Of a DNA stretch of 64,000 nt, positions 1 to 11,800 are shown piece after piece; position 1 is the first letter of the stretch; every line of letters begins with the position of its first letter. The position numbers and the translations under genes were made by a program. Under the pieces are notes generated by a model that did no database searches, was not told the origin of the DNA, and saw nothing but the letters and a program-made list of their open reading frames with translations. The stretch spans positions 231,192 through 295,191 of the forward strand of contig VXAY01002920.1 in assembly GCA_013399855.1 (NCBI GenBank). Direction: 5' to 3'. The DNA comes from Oxyruncus cristatus (lineage: Eukaryota; Chordata; Aves; Passeriformes; Cotingidae).

Positions 1-310
1 CCCCAGCACCACGGACTCCATCACCTGCGATTCCATCACCTCCAAACCCAGCACCCTCAACTCCTCCTTCTGCTCTGGGACCCACCACACCCTGTCATCA
101 CCCCAAACCCTCTGCCCTGCATCCCACCGCCCCCCATCACGCTGGCCCCATCACCTCCAAACCCTCTGCCCTGGAAACCACCACAGCCCAGCACCCCGAC
201 CCCTCTGCCCTGAACCCACTGCAGTCTGTCATCCTCAACTCCCTCCCCCCCGAACTCTCCTCTGCCCTGGAACCTGGCGACACCCCAGCACCCCCAACCC
301 TCTGCATCCC
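1..310. repeat. Degenerate GC-rich minisatellite at window edge
   Basis: The first 310 bases are built of loosely repeated phrases such as 'catcacctccaaaccc', 'ccctctgccctg' and 'cagcacccc', recurring every few tens of bases with many substitutions. This is the look of an old, diverged tandem array. No reading frame resembles a known protein. The array may continue beyond the left edge. Confidence 0.6.
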
Positions 311-3300
311 ATCACCCCTGACCCTTCAGGAGTTCCTTCAGGGACAGGGAAACCATTTTGCTCAGGAATCAAGGTAAAAAAATAAATAAGAAACAAATCC
401 TAATACACACACGCACATATATATATATAATGAAAATTAATAAATTAATAACTAGAAGATTATAATTAAAAATAGCTTTAAAAAAAGTAAATAAATGCTC
501 TTTTTAGGAAAAGCAGAGTGTGCAAACCCTTCCCAACCCAGATCCGACCGGGCATCGCTGTGTGTGAGCCCGTTGTCCAAAAGGCTGCAGGAGATGCTGA
601 GTTGGTGCCAGACACCGGAGCACTGAGCTGGGCATGTTCTCAGCCTGCTGGGAAACAGCTCCTGCAGCCTCTGAGGCGTGTGGCTCTGCTGGAGGGTGTC
701 CTCAGGTGACCAGGAGTTGCTGTCACCACCTGCCTGCAGGTTAAATGACATTTTCCTCTCTCCTTTTGAGAATAAAAGCCAAATCCCTACAGAAGCACAT
801 CCGAGCTGTGATCAGAGACTGGAGTAAGGTGCACAACAATACTGGCTGGTGGGGTGACAAGTGGCCCTTGTGTCACAGGGACAGTCGTCCCTTGCTGGGG
901 TGGGGGGGTGAAGGGCAGCAATCTGAATGCCCCAGATTTTAAGGCAATTAAAGGGCAATTAAACCTTCCCTCTGCCACTCTTCCCTGGCACAGGGAGATG
1001 GATGGAGTAGGAATAGCGGTGACGGGAGCTCGATGCCATGCCTACAGCAAAAATAGATGTGGTTGGGCTGTGATGATGCAAAGCCAGAAGAATCCTTCTC
1101 CTCTGATTTCCCCAGCTTTGCTTTCAGGCGGCTCCTGCCTGGCTGTCATTTGTCACCGGCGCCGGGGTCTCCCCCAGCCCCAGCCCATTTTTGGGATGAT
1201 TTTAAGCTGAAATGGGTCATTCGTGTCCTTTTCAAAGATCTGACCCTCAATCGGGTCATTCCTTCCTCCTCAGGGATGAGCTATCGACAGGAACAGGGCA
1301 GGGAGCTGCCGGTTCATCGCTTGAGGTCACTGCCACTGGGAAGCAGCAGGAGAAACACGAGGTTTCAGGATTAATTAGTGCCCATGGGATCCAATACTTA
1401 CTTATGACTCCTCGATCCAGCTTCTGGAGCTGGATGTAACGGAGGAGTCTCCTGCAGGCACCGGCATGAGCTCATCCCTCCTGCCCCCAAGTTTTGGCAG
1501 TGCAGAAAGAGCTCGACAACCTTCCGCAGATGTTTTCCGAAACCTATGGAGCTGGTGCTCTCTTCTCCAGAGTTTTGGGGGATCAGTCTTGCTCGGGTTG
1601 TGATGCTCAAGGGGAGTTTGTGCTTTGGGGAGGAAGATTTCAGAGCACTGCTACAAAACAGCTGAGAGGCAGTAAATGGTCCTAAAAGTGGTGCAGGATA
1701 CAGCAGGAAAGGATCCAGCATCTTCCGAGGGCAGCCCTGCAGGACAATTCATTCCTCTCTGGAAAGGGATGCTGGCATGGAACGAATCCGGGATGCAGCA
1801 GCAAGACCGATAAAATGAGCAGGAAAACATGAGAGATTGAAGGAGGATTTGTTTAGTCTGGAGAAGGGCAGGATAACCTGGTGCCTGTGAAGGGCTGCCT
1901 TGAAAAAAAGAGAAACTAGGAAAAAAATTGAGCGTTTGGTTGCCTGGAGAGAAGGAGGTGCTGTTCCTCGGCTGGAGATTTTGGGAGGAGGTTGGACAAA
2001 CATCTGGGACTCCCACATCCACCCCGGGGCTCCTGAGGGGTTCCTGAGTCCCCTCCAAGCTCCAGCTGGCCCACAGCTCCATTTTATCCCAAGCCTTTGG
2101 CAAACCTGCCTTAGAGCAAGCAGGTTGGGATCTAAGGTCTCATCCCCCTTTTCTGGTGGACCGGTCTTAGTGGGACACACAGTCAGGGCACTGGTTGGGC
2201 TCCTGTTAATGATTTTGGGGAGGTCCTGGCTGGGGCACCGATGTTGGATCCCTCCTTGGATCCCGCACCAAGAGGGTGTTAGGAACGGGACAGAGAAGGG
2301 ACAGAGTGGGGAGGGAGGATCCTGCCTGGAGCCAGCAGGAAGACTGTAGTGGCTCCAGAAGCTACCCTGGAACGCTGTGGTTATCCAGCGGGAAAAGCTC
2401 GGTGACCTGGGTCAGGAGGAACCTGCCTCAGCTCTCTGACCTATTTTCCCTGAATCCCTAAGGATATTTTTCACTCATTCATCAGGCAGAGAAGCTCAGG
2501 AGAGCTTCATCCCACACTTGTCCTGTCGGGACTGGGAACAAGGTGGGATGCAGCTGCTCATTGTTCCATGGGGCTGCAGAGAATACACAGGACAACTCAA
2601 AAAGCTTCCAATAAACCCTATCCTAAAAATTAAACCCCTTTCCTTTCCGAAAGGACTTGTTTTCCCAAGCGTGTTCCAGAGGTGACTCTGTGTGCCACAA
2701 CATGGAGTGGGAGCAGAGCGTGCTGCTGGAACAGCTCCTACCTGCCTTTCACCACCCTGGGCAAGGCACGAGGCAGATCCCAAATTCCCACTAATACAGT
2801 GTGGATGAAGCATCTAGAATGTGGGTTTTGGCTTTTGGAGACCTCCCAGCGAGCGAACAGTGCAGTTGCTGCAGAGGTGAAGGAAGAGCATCAAGGATGG
2901 GGATGGAAGCATCCCACTTTGGCAGGTGGGATTATCCCTCAGGAACAGCAGAGCTGGAAAAATAATTCACAATTTGGTTGGAAAACACACCCATGATTTT
3001 CAAGCCTTTTGGGAATCGGTTTGCTCACCCTTCGCTGGGACATGAGTGAAAGTCTTCCGACTACTCACTGGATTTTGGAAGCTTCCAGGTCTGGAACAGT
3101 CGGGAATGCTGAGGTGGAGGCACTGCCGTGGCTGGGTCATTAAATTAATGACTGGGACTGCGTTAATCACACCTGCACAGGGGCCAAGCAGGAGAGAGAC
3201 AGTAACGACGGGAATGATGGACAAGACCAGGAGCTCCTTCCCAACGAGCTCCAAGTTGTGCTGACTCTCCCAAGGGGATCTCCAAGGTATGGATGTATGG

Positions 3301-3834
3301 GACCAAGGTGGTGGAGCAAAGGACAAAGATAGATACCTAAGAACACCCTGTGGCACTGCACCCTTTGTGTCCGAGCAGGAAAATTAAAGGATCAGCTTCT
3401 CGCAGCTCCAAAGCAGCTGTGCTGGGAGCACCTGCCTTGTGTGTGATGGATTTGCTGGAGTTCAAACATGAGCTCCAAAATAAATCTCTTGAACCCAAAC
3501 TAAGGAGCTGCAAGGAAAAATGGGATTTTTAGACCCACAACTGCCCTGATGCTCCGCAGCTCCCTCGAGCTGCATGATCCCTACAGGGATCCTCATGTCC
3601 TGAGAAAGTGAGGAGGTGCCACAGGGCTGCAAAGGGTTCAGCGCAGGAGCATCTACTGTGCTGGGAGAGGCCCAAGCTGCTCCAGAGGAAATTCCACCTG
3701 CATGTGTGGGGAGAGACCAATGGCACAAACATCTCCTGATTTCCTTTTTCCCTTCCACGTGCTCCAAAGGTTTGTATTTGTCCTGCTCCTGATGGGAAAG
3801 CGGGTCAGGAAAGGGCACAGCCTGTCACATCCAG

Positions 3835-3849
3835 CCAGCAGATGGTGCT
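3835..3849 (+). promoter_or_regulatory. CTCF-like motif (forward orientation)
   Basis: The bases CCAGCAGATGGTGCT resemble the CTCF core consensus CCASCAGRKGGCGCT, with T in place of the usual C in the GGC block. It lies just downstream of the TRA2B 3' end and points toward the gene. Occupancy is not shown by sequence alone, and a chance match is possible. Confidence 0.3.
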
Positions 3850-4261
3850 CTGGCAGAGGATTCCTCCCTGCTCCAGGGAAATCCATGCCAGGGGTCAGGA
3901 TACACTTCCCCCTCCCCATGGTAATTCCTGCCCAGCTCCTGGCGGAGCCGCAGGACGCCCAGCCATGGTTTCCAGCTCATCACATACCAGAGCAGCCTGT
4001 CAGCAGTGTCACGGGGCAATGCTACACCCCGGAGTATCTGACTGGGGCTCACCCCGCACAGGGAGCCCCTTGGAATGATTCAGCAGCAGGAAGCACTGGA
4101 CAAAAGGGTCTGCCCCTGGTAGGGCTGCAGCAGCTGCTTCCCAAAGCCCAGGAATGGCTTTAACGGGGATTTTGGGGTGCACCTCGGCACTACCTCCCAC
4201 GGACACAACACCCAGTTCTTCCAGCTTGTCTTCATCCAGAGCCAAGCCTTCCCTGGCCTTT

Positions 4262-4701
4262 GAGAAGGACACTGAGGGGCTGGAGCGTGTCCAGAGAAGG
4301 GGCTGGAGCAGCAGGAGCAGCTGAGGGAGCTGGGGGGGCTCAGCCTGGAGCAAAGGAGGCTCAGGGGGGACCTTCTGGCTCTGCAACTCCCTGACAGGAG
4401 GGGGGAGCTGGGGGGGGTTGGGCTCTGCTCCCAGGGAACAGGGACAGGAGGAGAGGGAACGGCCTCCAGCTGGGCCAGGGGAGGGGCAGGTTGGACATCA
4501 GGAAGAATTTCTTCCTGGAAAGGGCTGTCCAGCCCTGGCACAGCTGCCCAGGGCAGTGGTGGAGTCCCCATCCCTGGAGGGATTTAAAAGCCATGTGGAT
4601 GTGGCACTTGGGGACAGGGGTTAGTGGTGGCCTTGGCAGTGCTGGGGATGGTTGGACTCAATGGTCTTAGAGGGCTTTTCCAACCTAAACGATTCCATGA
4701 T
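4262..4701 (+). mobile_element. CR1 LINE, 3' fragment
   Basis: It has the standard CR1 3' end in order: the 'ctggagcgtgtccag' phrase from the end of the reverse transcriptase frame, the 'cagcctggag' and 'ggaggctcaggggggacctt' blocks, 'tggtggagtccccatccctgg', 'atttaaaagccatgtggatg', and the tail 'ttttccaacctaaacgattcc'. It is 5' truncated, as is usual for CR1. The apparent 163-aa reverse-strand frame through it is a shadow. Confidence 0.9.
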
Positions 4702-5432
4702 CCATAGAGCACCATGGCCTGCAATACTTACACCAAGTGGGGATCTGGCACAGGGATTTGGGACACTCTCAAGCACAGGAGCCATGTGACACATTCCAAG
4801 GAATGTGTCAACAGGAGGAACAACTTCAGCCCTGGATGGGCTGTTATTGCTCAGACAGCCAAAAATAATCACTGCCCTGATCCCGTTGTCCACTCAGGAC
4901 AAGTAAAGACAGGAAGTTTTTACAAATACCTGGATAATTTGTAAATCCCTGACACCTGTTGTGCTGTTGTTGGTCACCTCCTCTCCAGGCAGCTGCAGCA
5001 GGCAAGGCCTATTCCTTCAGTCCCCTGCTCCACGTGATTTATCAAACTCCTTCTGAGAGCAAATAGGGAAAGGATTTTCTACCCTACATCCAGAAAGAGC
5101 ATAATTTTTGAGTCTAGAAATGACTATACCATTATTTCTAGACAAAACCCCCACATTCTCACCATGAAACAGTGTCGAAAGCTCCTCCAACGCAAGATTA
5201 AAAAGTAATTAGCTCACAGATCCAACTGCACAGATTCCCAAGTGAGGGATTCAGGGCTGATTTCAAAAGTGAGAAATGGACTTGAGAAGCACCTTACGTG
5301 CAATTTTTTTTGTGGGACACCAAAGGACTGGTGGATCCTGAAAGGAATGGACAGTGTGTGCCCTGGGATTACCTGCAGGGTTGTTTTCTTGGCAAAAATA
5401 AGTAGGAAAAGAAAAACCAAACTTCTTTTTGT

Positions 5433-5438
5433 TTTATT
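5433..5438 (-). terminator. TRA2B: TRA2B polyadenylation signal
   Basis: AATAAA is read on the minus strand about 370 bases past the TRA2B stop codon, in an AT-rich 3' UTR. It is the first canonical hexamer seen downstream of the stop. Longer 3' UTR isoforms ending further left cannot be excluded. Confidence 0.65.
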
Positions 5439-5809
5439 TTTCACTTTCGGAAAGCATTTTACACAGGTTTAGATCTTGGGAGTAACTTGGAATCAGTAGA
5501 AAAAACTAACTGCACGGTTTTTGTCTTTACAATAGAAACCCTTCAGGAGTCAAAACGGAGACTAAAAAAATACATGCAAAACATACTCCTTTCAAAACAC
5601 AACTAGAAACCAAGCACCAGCTACACAAATATGCAGAACGAAACAGCACTGAACACCACAGAAGTCGTCCTCATAAAAGGTGTCAAAGTCACCTAATTCA
5701 CTAGGCACTGTCACTTGGTTAAACAGAAGAGACAATAAAAAAATATTGTCCACAAACTTGTAATTTCAACTCAAAGGCTGTAGCTAGAAATTCCTCTACG
5801 TGTCATGCT

Positions 5810-8800
5810 TTAATAGCGACCTGGAAGAGAAAACAAATAGTAAAATACACTGTCAAGACTTCAAGCATTGAGAGATTTGTAACTAAAGCTCACTGCCTTC
5901 CTTCAAACCTGCATCAAATTCCAGAGGCTCATGTCCTGGAGATAACCAAACTCCTGTTTTAAGAGTTTTGGAGGAAAGAACAGGATCTCAGACTCAAAAC
6001 AAGTGCTGTTATCTTGTTTATTTTCTCCACACTCAATATCTGCTCTGTTCTCAAGGTTGCCAGTTGCTCGCTGAAACCTTCCAAGGAAGTGTGGTTCAAT
6101 AAAAGAACCATAATGAAGTCAATCCTTATGGACACAAAGCTCAAAAGACCTTCAGGGAAAGGGGAAATTTGCTTTCAAGATGTGAACTCTGAGATTAGGC
6201 CAGGCCTAGGCCAGGCCTAGGCCAGGCTGGGCAGGGCTTGGAGCAACCTGGTCTATGGAAGGTGTCCCTGGTGCAGGGCAGGGGGAACAAGATGAGCTGA
6301 AGGTCCCTTCCAACCCAACCCATTCCATGATTCCATGAGTACTTACGAGGTGAGTAGGATCGGGATCTGGACCGGGATCTGTAGCCCCCTCGGCTGTAGT
6401 ATGGGGATGGTGACCTCCTCCTGGGAAAGGGGGTACAGAAACAATCCCTTTGTTAAACCCAGTTTTATGTGGATGCCTCTAACCCCATCCTGGTCTTGGG
6501 AATGCACTTGGGAAAGCTCATGAGCACAGGAAGAGTTGATCAACATTTCCACTGGGTAACACAGCAAAGATGTGAATTTTCTTTTTTAACACCAGGTCTA
6601 ATATTATTTTTGACTCTCACAACAAATACAAGCTCTTGCACTCACAATCTGCCCACATCATTTTAGTTTCAAGTCAGGAGCATCCCAAACAAGCAAGGCA
6701 AGACAAATAAATCCACCTTAACTTTTAATCTGAATTATTTGTCGAAGATGAAGATTTTTTTGACTTGTAGTCGCTGCTACAGCCAACCCGCCCCCAAGCC
6801 CCTCCAATCCAGGCACTCCCAAATGTTGTGTTTCCTTGCCCAGTTCCACTAACCCAGTAAATACCTGTAAAACTGATCCCTGTCCTGAACAGCTCTCCAG
6901 CCTCCTCCTCCACCGCCGCCTCCTCCTCTGTGAAAGCAAAAGCAGAACAACTTTTAAGAATTTAAAAAACAGAAAGTTCATTGTACAAGCAAAAAACATC
7001 ATCAAGGGCAAGAAAATGATGTCAAGACAAGAAAACATTGGTTCCTACACTGGATGATGCTGAATTACTTCATTATGTTCATTTTTACCCACTTAAGGCA
7101 GGCCTTTTTAATTAATGATTTTCTTTAAGTAGCAAGATCAACTCACTACCCAGAGAAAAAATGTTGATTCCAAGGTGGAGGCAGGAAAAACCCCAACACC
7201 CTAACATTTTAACACTTCAGTCACATTTAAATAAGAGCTGAGGTACAAGTTCTCCTTGTACAGAACAGAAAAAACTTATTACAGCATTTAATATTAAGTG
7301 GTTGGACTGGTACCATCCCAGATTTAGATCAGCAAAGCGTTACCAGAGGGAGACTAAATCAAGTTTAAAGTCTTCTCCAGTTGTGGTTTGGTGATTTGTT
7401 TTAAGGTTAGTCTTTAGCTTACAGATGTTTTTTCAGGCAAAATTAAGCCTCCCATGGAGATGAGGAGGAGTTAAAGTTTTAACAGGACAATTCCCATCTG
7501 ACACTGTATTTCCCTTAAGGCTTTATTTTCACAGAGGGCAGGGAAGGCAAAGGAATTGTTACTAACTGAATTTTTAGGGTGGGGTATGCTATGCTCCACT
7601 GTATCTTCAACAATTCCAAGCCTCCATTCCTCAGGGAAGCACTCGTGACATCCCAACACTTCTCTCTCCCTCACTCTCCCTCCAACAACCAGGATGAGAG
7701 AGTAGCAGATCCTGCTATTTTTAAAGCAGCCACACATGAGGCATTTGTGGCTCCATATTCCTGGAATCATGGAATGGTTTGGGCTGGAAGAGACTCTAAA
7801 GCCCATTTTGTTCCACCCCCTGCCATGGGCAGGGACACCTTCCACAGAGCAGGTCACTGTCACAGGCTGCAGCTCCTGACCCAGTGACAGCTTCTAGTGA
7901 CACCTCACAAACACCTGATCAGTGGTCAGGAATGAAAAGGAACATCTGGGCTCCTGCCACCATCTAAACAAGGAATAAATTACATTTGAAGGGCACACAA
8001 GCAACAGACTGTTGGACAGCCAGCACAGCCAGCACACCCCGACTGACCCTTCCTGAGACAATGAGGAAATCTGAGCTTGGAAGAAGTGCAAGACAGATGG
8101 TGCAAAACTCTCACCAATCACTGCAGAGCCACATCTTCTGCTGTCCTTGGGTGTCTTTATTCTGATATTTACATCAGAATTCCATACAAAAACAAGGGAA
8201 GTAGGAGAAGCAAGCTGGAACCACCATTTAACAGCCTGTGTAGCACCAGACTACACTGGAAGTCCTTCCTGTGCCCCAGGACCCTGCTGAGCTGCTTCAG
8301 TACTTTGGTTAATTACTTTTAGTACATTAAGTGAGGTGAAGTTCTAACTATCCCAAGCAAGTTTCTGCACCTCGTGCTCCAAAACAAACTAGATGACTGA
8401 TCCGAGAGCCTTCCACCACATCGGAAAGCTACACACCAATGCTGGCCAAGAATCCAGCTATTTCCATGAATACATGGTTGCCATCAGAGAACAATCCTAA
8501 AGCCACCTATTGCAGAGGCATTCAAGCTTTGCAAACCACTGGGAAGCACTACTGCACAATTCTGCAATTACAGGAATGCCAGGTGATTGCAGGCAGAACA
8601 AAGAAACTCTTGAATTTGTGTCCAGCTTAACAGTGTCCCAGAAATTGTGAGGATTCGACAGGGGACATTCTGGAAAACACAGAAGGTAAACTTCTCCATC
8701 ACTAGAACCAATTACACCGCAAACTTGTTTACATACATATCCAACCTGAAGAGGTATGTTAAAAAAGTTTTTAAATGCAGATGTCCAGTACAGAACAGGT

Positions 8801-11800
8801 CTGTTACAATCCGCAATTCCTTATTTTTGGCAACATTTGTACCATAATTATCAGTGGGAGATACTGAAATTTCCCACTTTTTATGCTCAATACCTAAGCT
8901 GGCACTGTAAGCCCAACTCAAATAAATATCAGATCTGCACCATTTCAGTGCTGATGAACCAAAGAATTTTCTAAAATCAGAGTACAGAAAACACACAATG
9001 CAGACCACGAAAACTTCATGGACTAAGTCACGCCACAGGTTAAATACCACAAAGTATTTCTCAGTGTGACCGATGTGATTTGTCATTTCGGTGATGTTTT
9101 CACAGGAAGGTTCCAGAATGACAGTGAGTGCAAAACTGTTTTGTCACACGTATGTAGGATGAGCTGCCTGATGAGAAAGCAGAGTTTAAAAAGCAGTGAG
9201 ATACCCCAAACCCCCTCACCTGTATGACCTGCTGTAGTAGTCCCTGTCGTCGTACCCTCTGTCGTACCCTCTGTCATAGTAATCTCGTCGCCGGGAGCTG
9301 CCACTGAGGAGGGAAAGAGGGCTGTATTTCAGCAGATATTAAACATTCCCATTGTTTGCTGTCAGTTAAGTTCACATTATTTAAACTGGGTCATGTTATT
9401 ACCTCCCATCCTCACAACTAAAAAGACCAATGCAGGTAGGAACAGAACTACTTAAAGAACTGCTTTTTAAATGCTTGAACTTTCAGCCAGGTCCTTTCCT
9501 CTCTGGTCTGTAACCTCTTAACCTTTTGGTATCACAGGCACAGGAGGAATTCCATCCTGTGACAGCTCTTCATTCACACTGAACTCTGAGTAAGCTCCTT
9601 TTGAATGAACTTTATGATGACAAAAATAACCTGCAGTCTCAACACAACATCAACATAATCACCACTGAGCTGAAAGTCTTGGGAAATCAAATGGGGAATG
9701 ACTTGGGAAAACAATTTACATTCTTGCCAACTGGAAGTCAAAAGTGTACTGTGTGGACAGGGCAAACTGCTAATCCCAAATATTAATGGAGCCACACAGC
9801 TGCTCTACCACCATTTCTTCATTCACTCTCAAAAATTTGAGCTTGCAAAGCTTAAAATAATTTAGAAATTTAAAAAAAAAAAAATTGTACTGTAGACTTT
9901 TTGAATCTAAAGAGCTGGAAAGAGATGCACTAGTGATGGCTGAGGCAAAAGTCTGATAAACGAAGAAAAACACTCAGAACTAGGTGTCCTAGAAGGGAAA
10001 CAGAACAATTCTTATAAAACACAAGGCAATTAATCCCCGTTTGGAAAAAAAATCCCCCCACAGGAAACTTACTAAGTGGGTCTTCCCATGTAGATTCCAG
10101 GGGTAGGTGTGTGAGGTCTTTTCGTTATGGAGAAGTCTACCCGGATCCTTCTTCCATCCAGCTCCATTCCATTGGCACGTTCCTTTGCCTAAGGAATGAT
10201 AAAATACCATCAGCTGTGGACATGAACTTTGGTACCTACACAGATTTCTAACCACTGCTTTAAGTTTTAGAGTAAGTCTTAAAAAGGCTTAGTTTGGAGC
10301 CAGGTCTGACTCACTTACACTTTCTGCATAACACTGAACATAAAGCGTAAGACATTTTTGACAAGCTGGACTTAACATCAGTAACCACTGAAAATGCGAC
10401 TTATAAGCCATTAAAAGCCTGAAAGGAACATAATTTAGCAAGTGTTAACATGATTAAGAGGAACCTTTGAACATGCTGATGTAGGGAGATGGAACTATTC
10501 CAATACACAAGAAGCAGCAAATACTTCAGCTGTTAAACAAAGAGCACTGTTACGTTAAGTGTTTTCTTTCCTCCAGCACACCCCTAAAAATAACCATAAT
10601 TATGAATATAATGGTATCAAACTCATAAGTAAATCTGAATTAAAGAACCCAAAACAATTGTGGTTTGGGTTTTTTCCTGCCAAGTAGCAGGACCTACATC
10701 GAAAGCTCCAACCCCACGTGGAGGCCTTCATGCCAAATTGGAACAGAAGACACTGGAGACTTTCAGGAGTGGGATTTATGCAGAATATAAGCCTGGTTCC
10801 AGTCCATGAGCACACAGCTCTGGAAGGGCTGGCACTGGTGTAGGATCCTACACTGGGTGAGTAGAGAATTCCCTGTTCATTCTGTAGCACTCACAAGCCC
10901 AAATGCCATGATTATGAGATGCCAAGTACCTCTCAGGCCCCGAGCTTGCCCAGGTGACAGAATATACACCCGTGCAAGCAAGAGCCCACAAACATTCCAC
11001 ACAGTGTGCACCCCAACCTACTTCCTTGGCATCCTCCACGTTCTCGAAGTACACGAAGGCAAATCCTCTGGAACGCCGGGACTGCTGATCGTACACGATG
11101 GAAACATCAGCAATGGGCCCGTACTTGGAGAAAACTTCTCTCAGATCCCTTTCTGTGGTGTAGAGACTGAGCCCAAACACCCCGAGACAACAGTTTGGGT
11201 CAGGATTTGCCTAAAGGAAAGGACAGACAGATATTAGAACAAAACAGGTTGTATTTGCAGTGCAGGTTGTGACTGCCAGGGTTTCAAGATAAAACAAAGA
11301 TGGGGCTGAGATCTGGGCTGGGTCACCTGCTAATGGAGACACTGTGACAATCAAAGCCAGAGGAACACAGGCCTCCTCTCACAGAAACCCTTTGTATTCT
11401 CAGGGTACAACACAAGCCACCCAGGCTGAGGGACTGCAGGCTGTGCTCAGGACTGTGAGTCATTCCTGACCAGACATACCCTGTTCCCAATGTGACGTCT
11501 CCGAGTCGACATGGGGGAGTGGCTGTGGCTGTGCCGGCGCCGATAGTCCCGACTGTACGACCTGCTCCTGGATCTCCTGTGGGAGCGGGACCGGGAGCGG
11601 GACCGGGTGTAGTGTCTGCGGGAACTCCTCCTCGATCTAGATCTGAGGGGAGAAAGGTACAGTGTTGGCTTTGTTTGGGGGTTTTAACCCTCCAAAAATA
11701 CATCACAGTCACAAACAGCTCATTTTCCAAAGTCCTGCAGTCCCACATGCTTCACTTACAATCAATTTACTCACTACTCACAAGGACTCTGTGCTAAATA

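Larger units (their letters stand above)
311..5390. other. Non-coding region downstream of TRA2B
   Basis: No conserved exon, RNA gene or spliced open frame was recognised here. The stretch holds a short (at)n run near 417-429, one CR1 fragment at about 4262-4701 and a CTCF-like site at 3835-3849. Apparent short reading frames on both strands have no recognisable protein similarity and are best read as chance. Confidence 0.55.

Noticed and set aside
4080..4571. Pro/Ser-rich frames here and at 23928, 26018, 30299 and 60312
   Set aside because: All are the reverse strand of the same CR1 3' block, which happens to stay open.
11022..11210. RRM exon assigned to TRA2A instead of TRA2B
   Set aside because: The residues after RNP2 ([16 protein letters not shown]), the Gly-rich block and the poison exon fit TRA2B.
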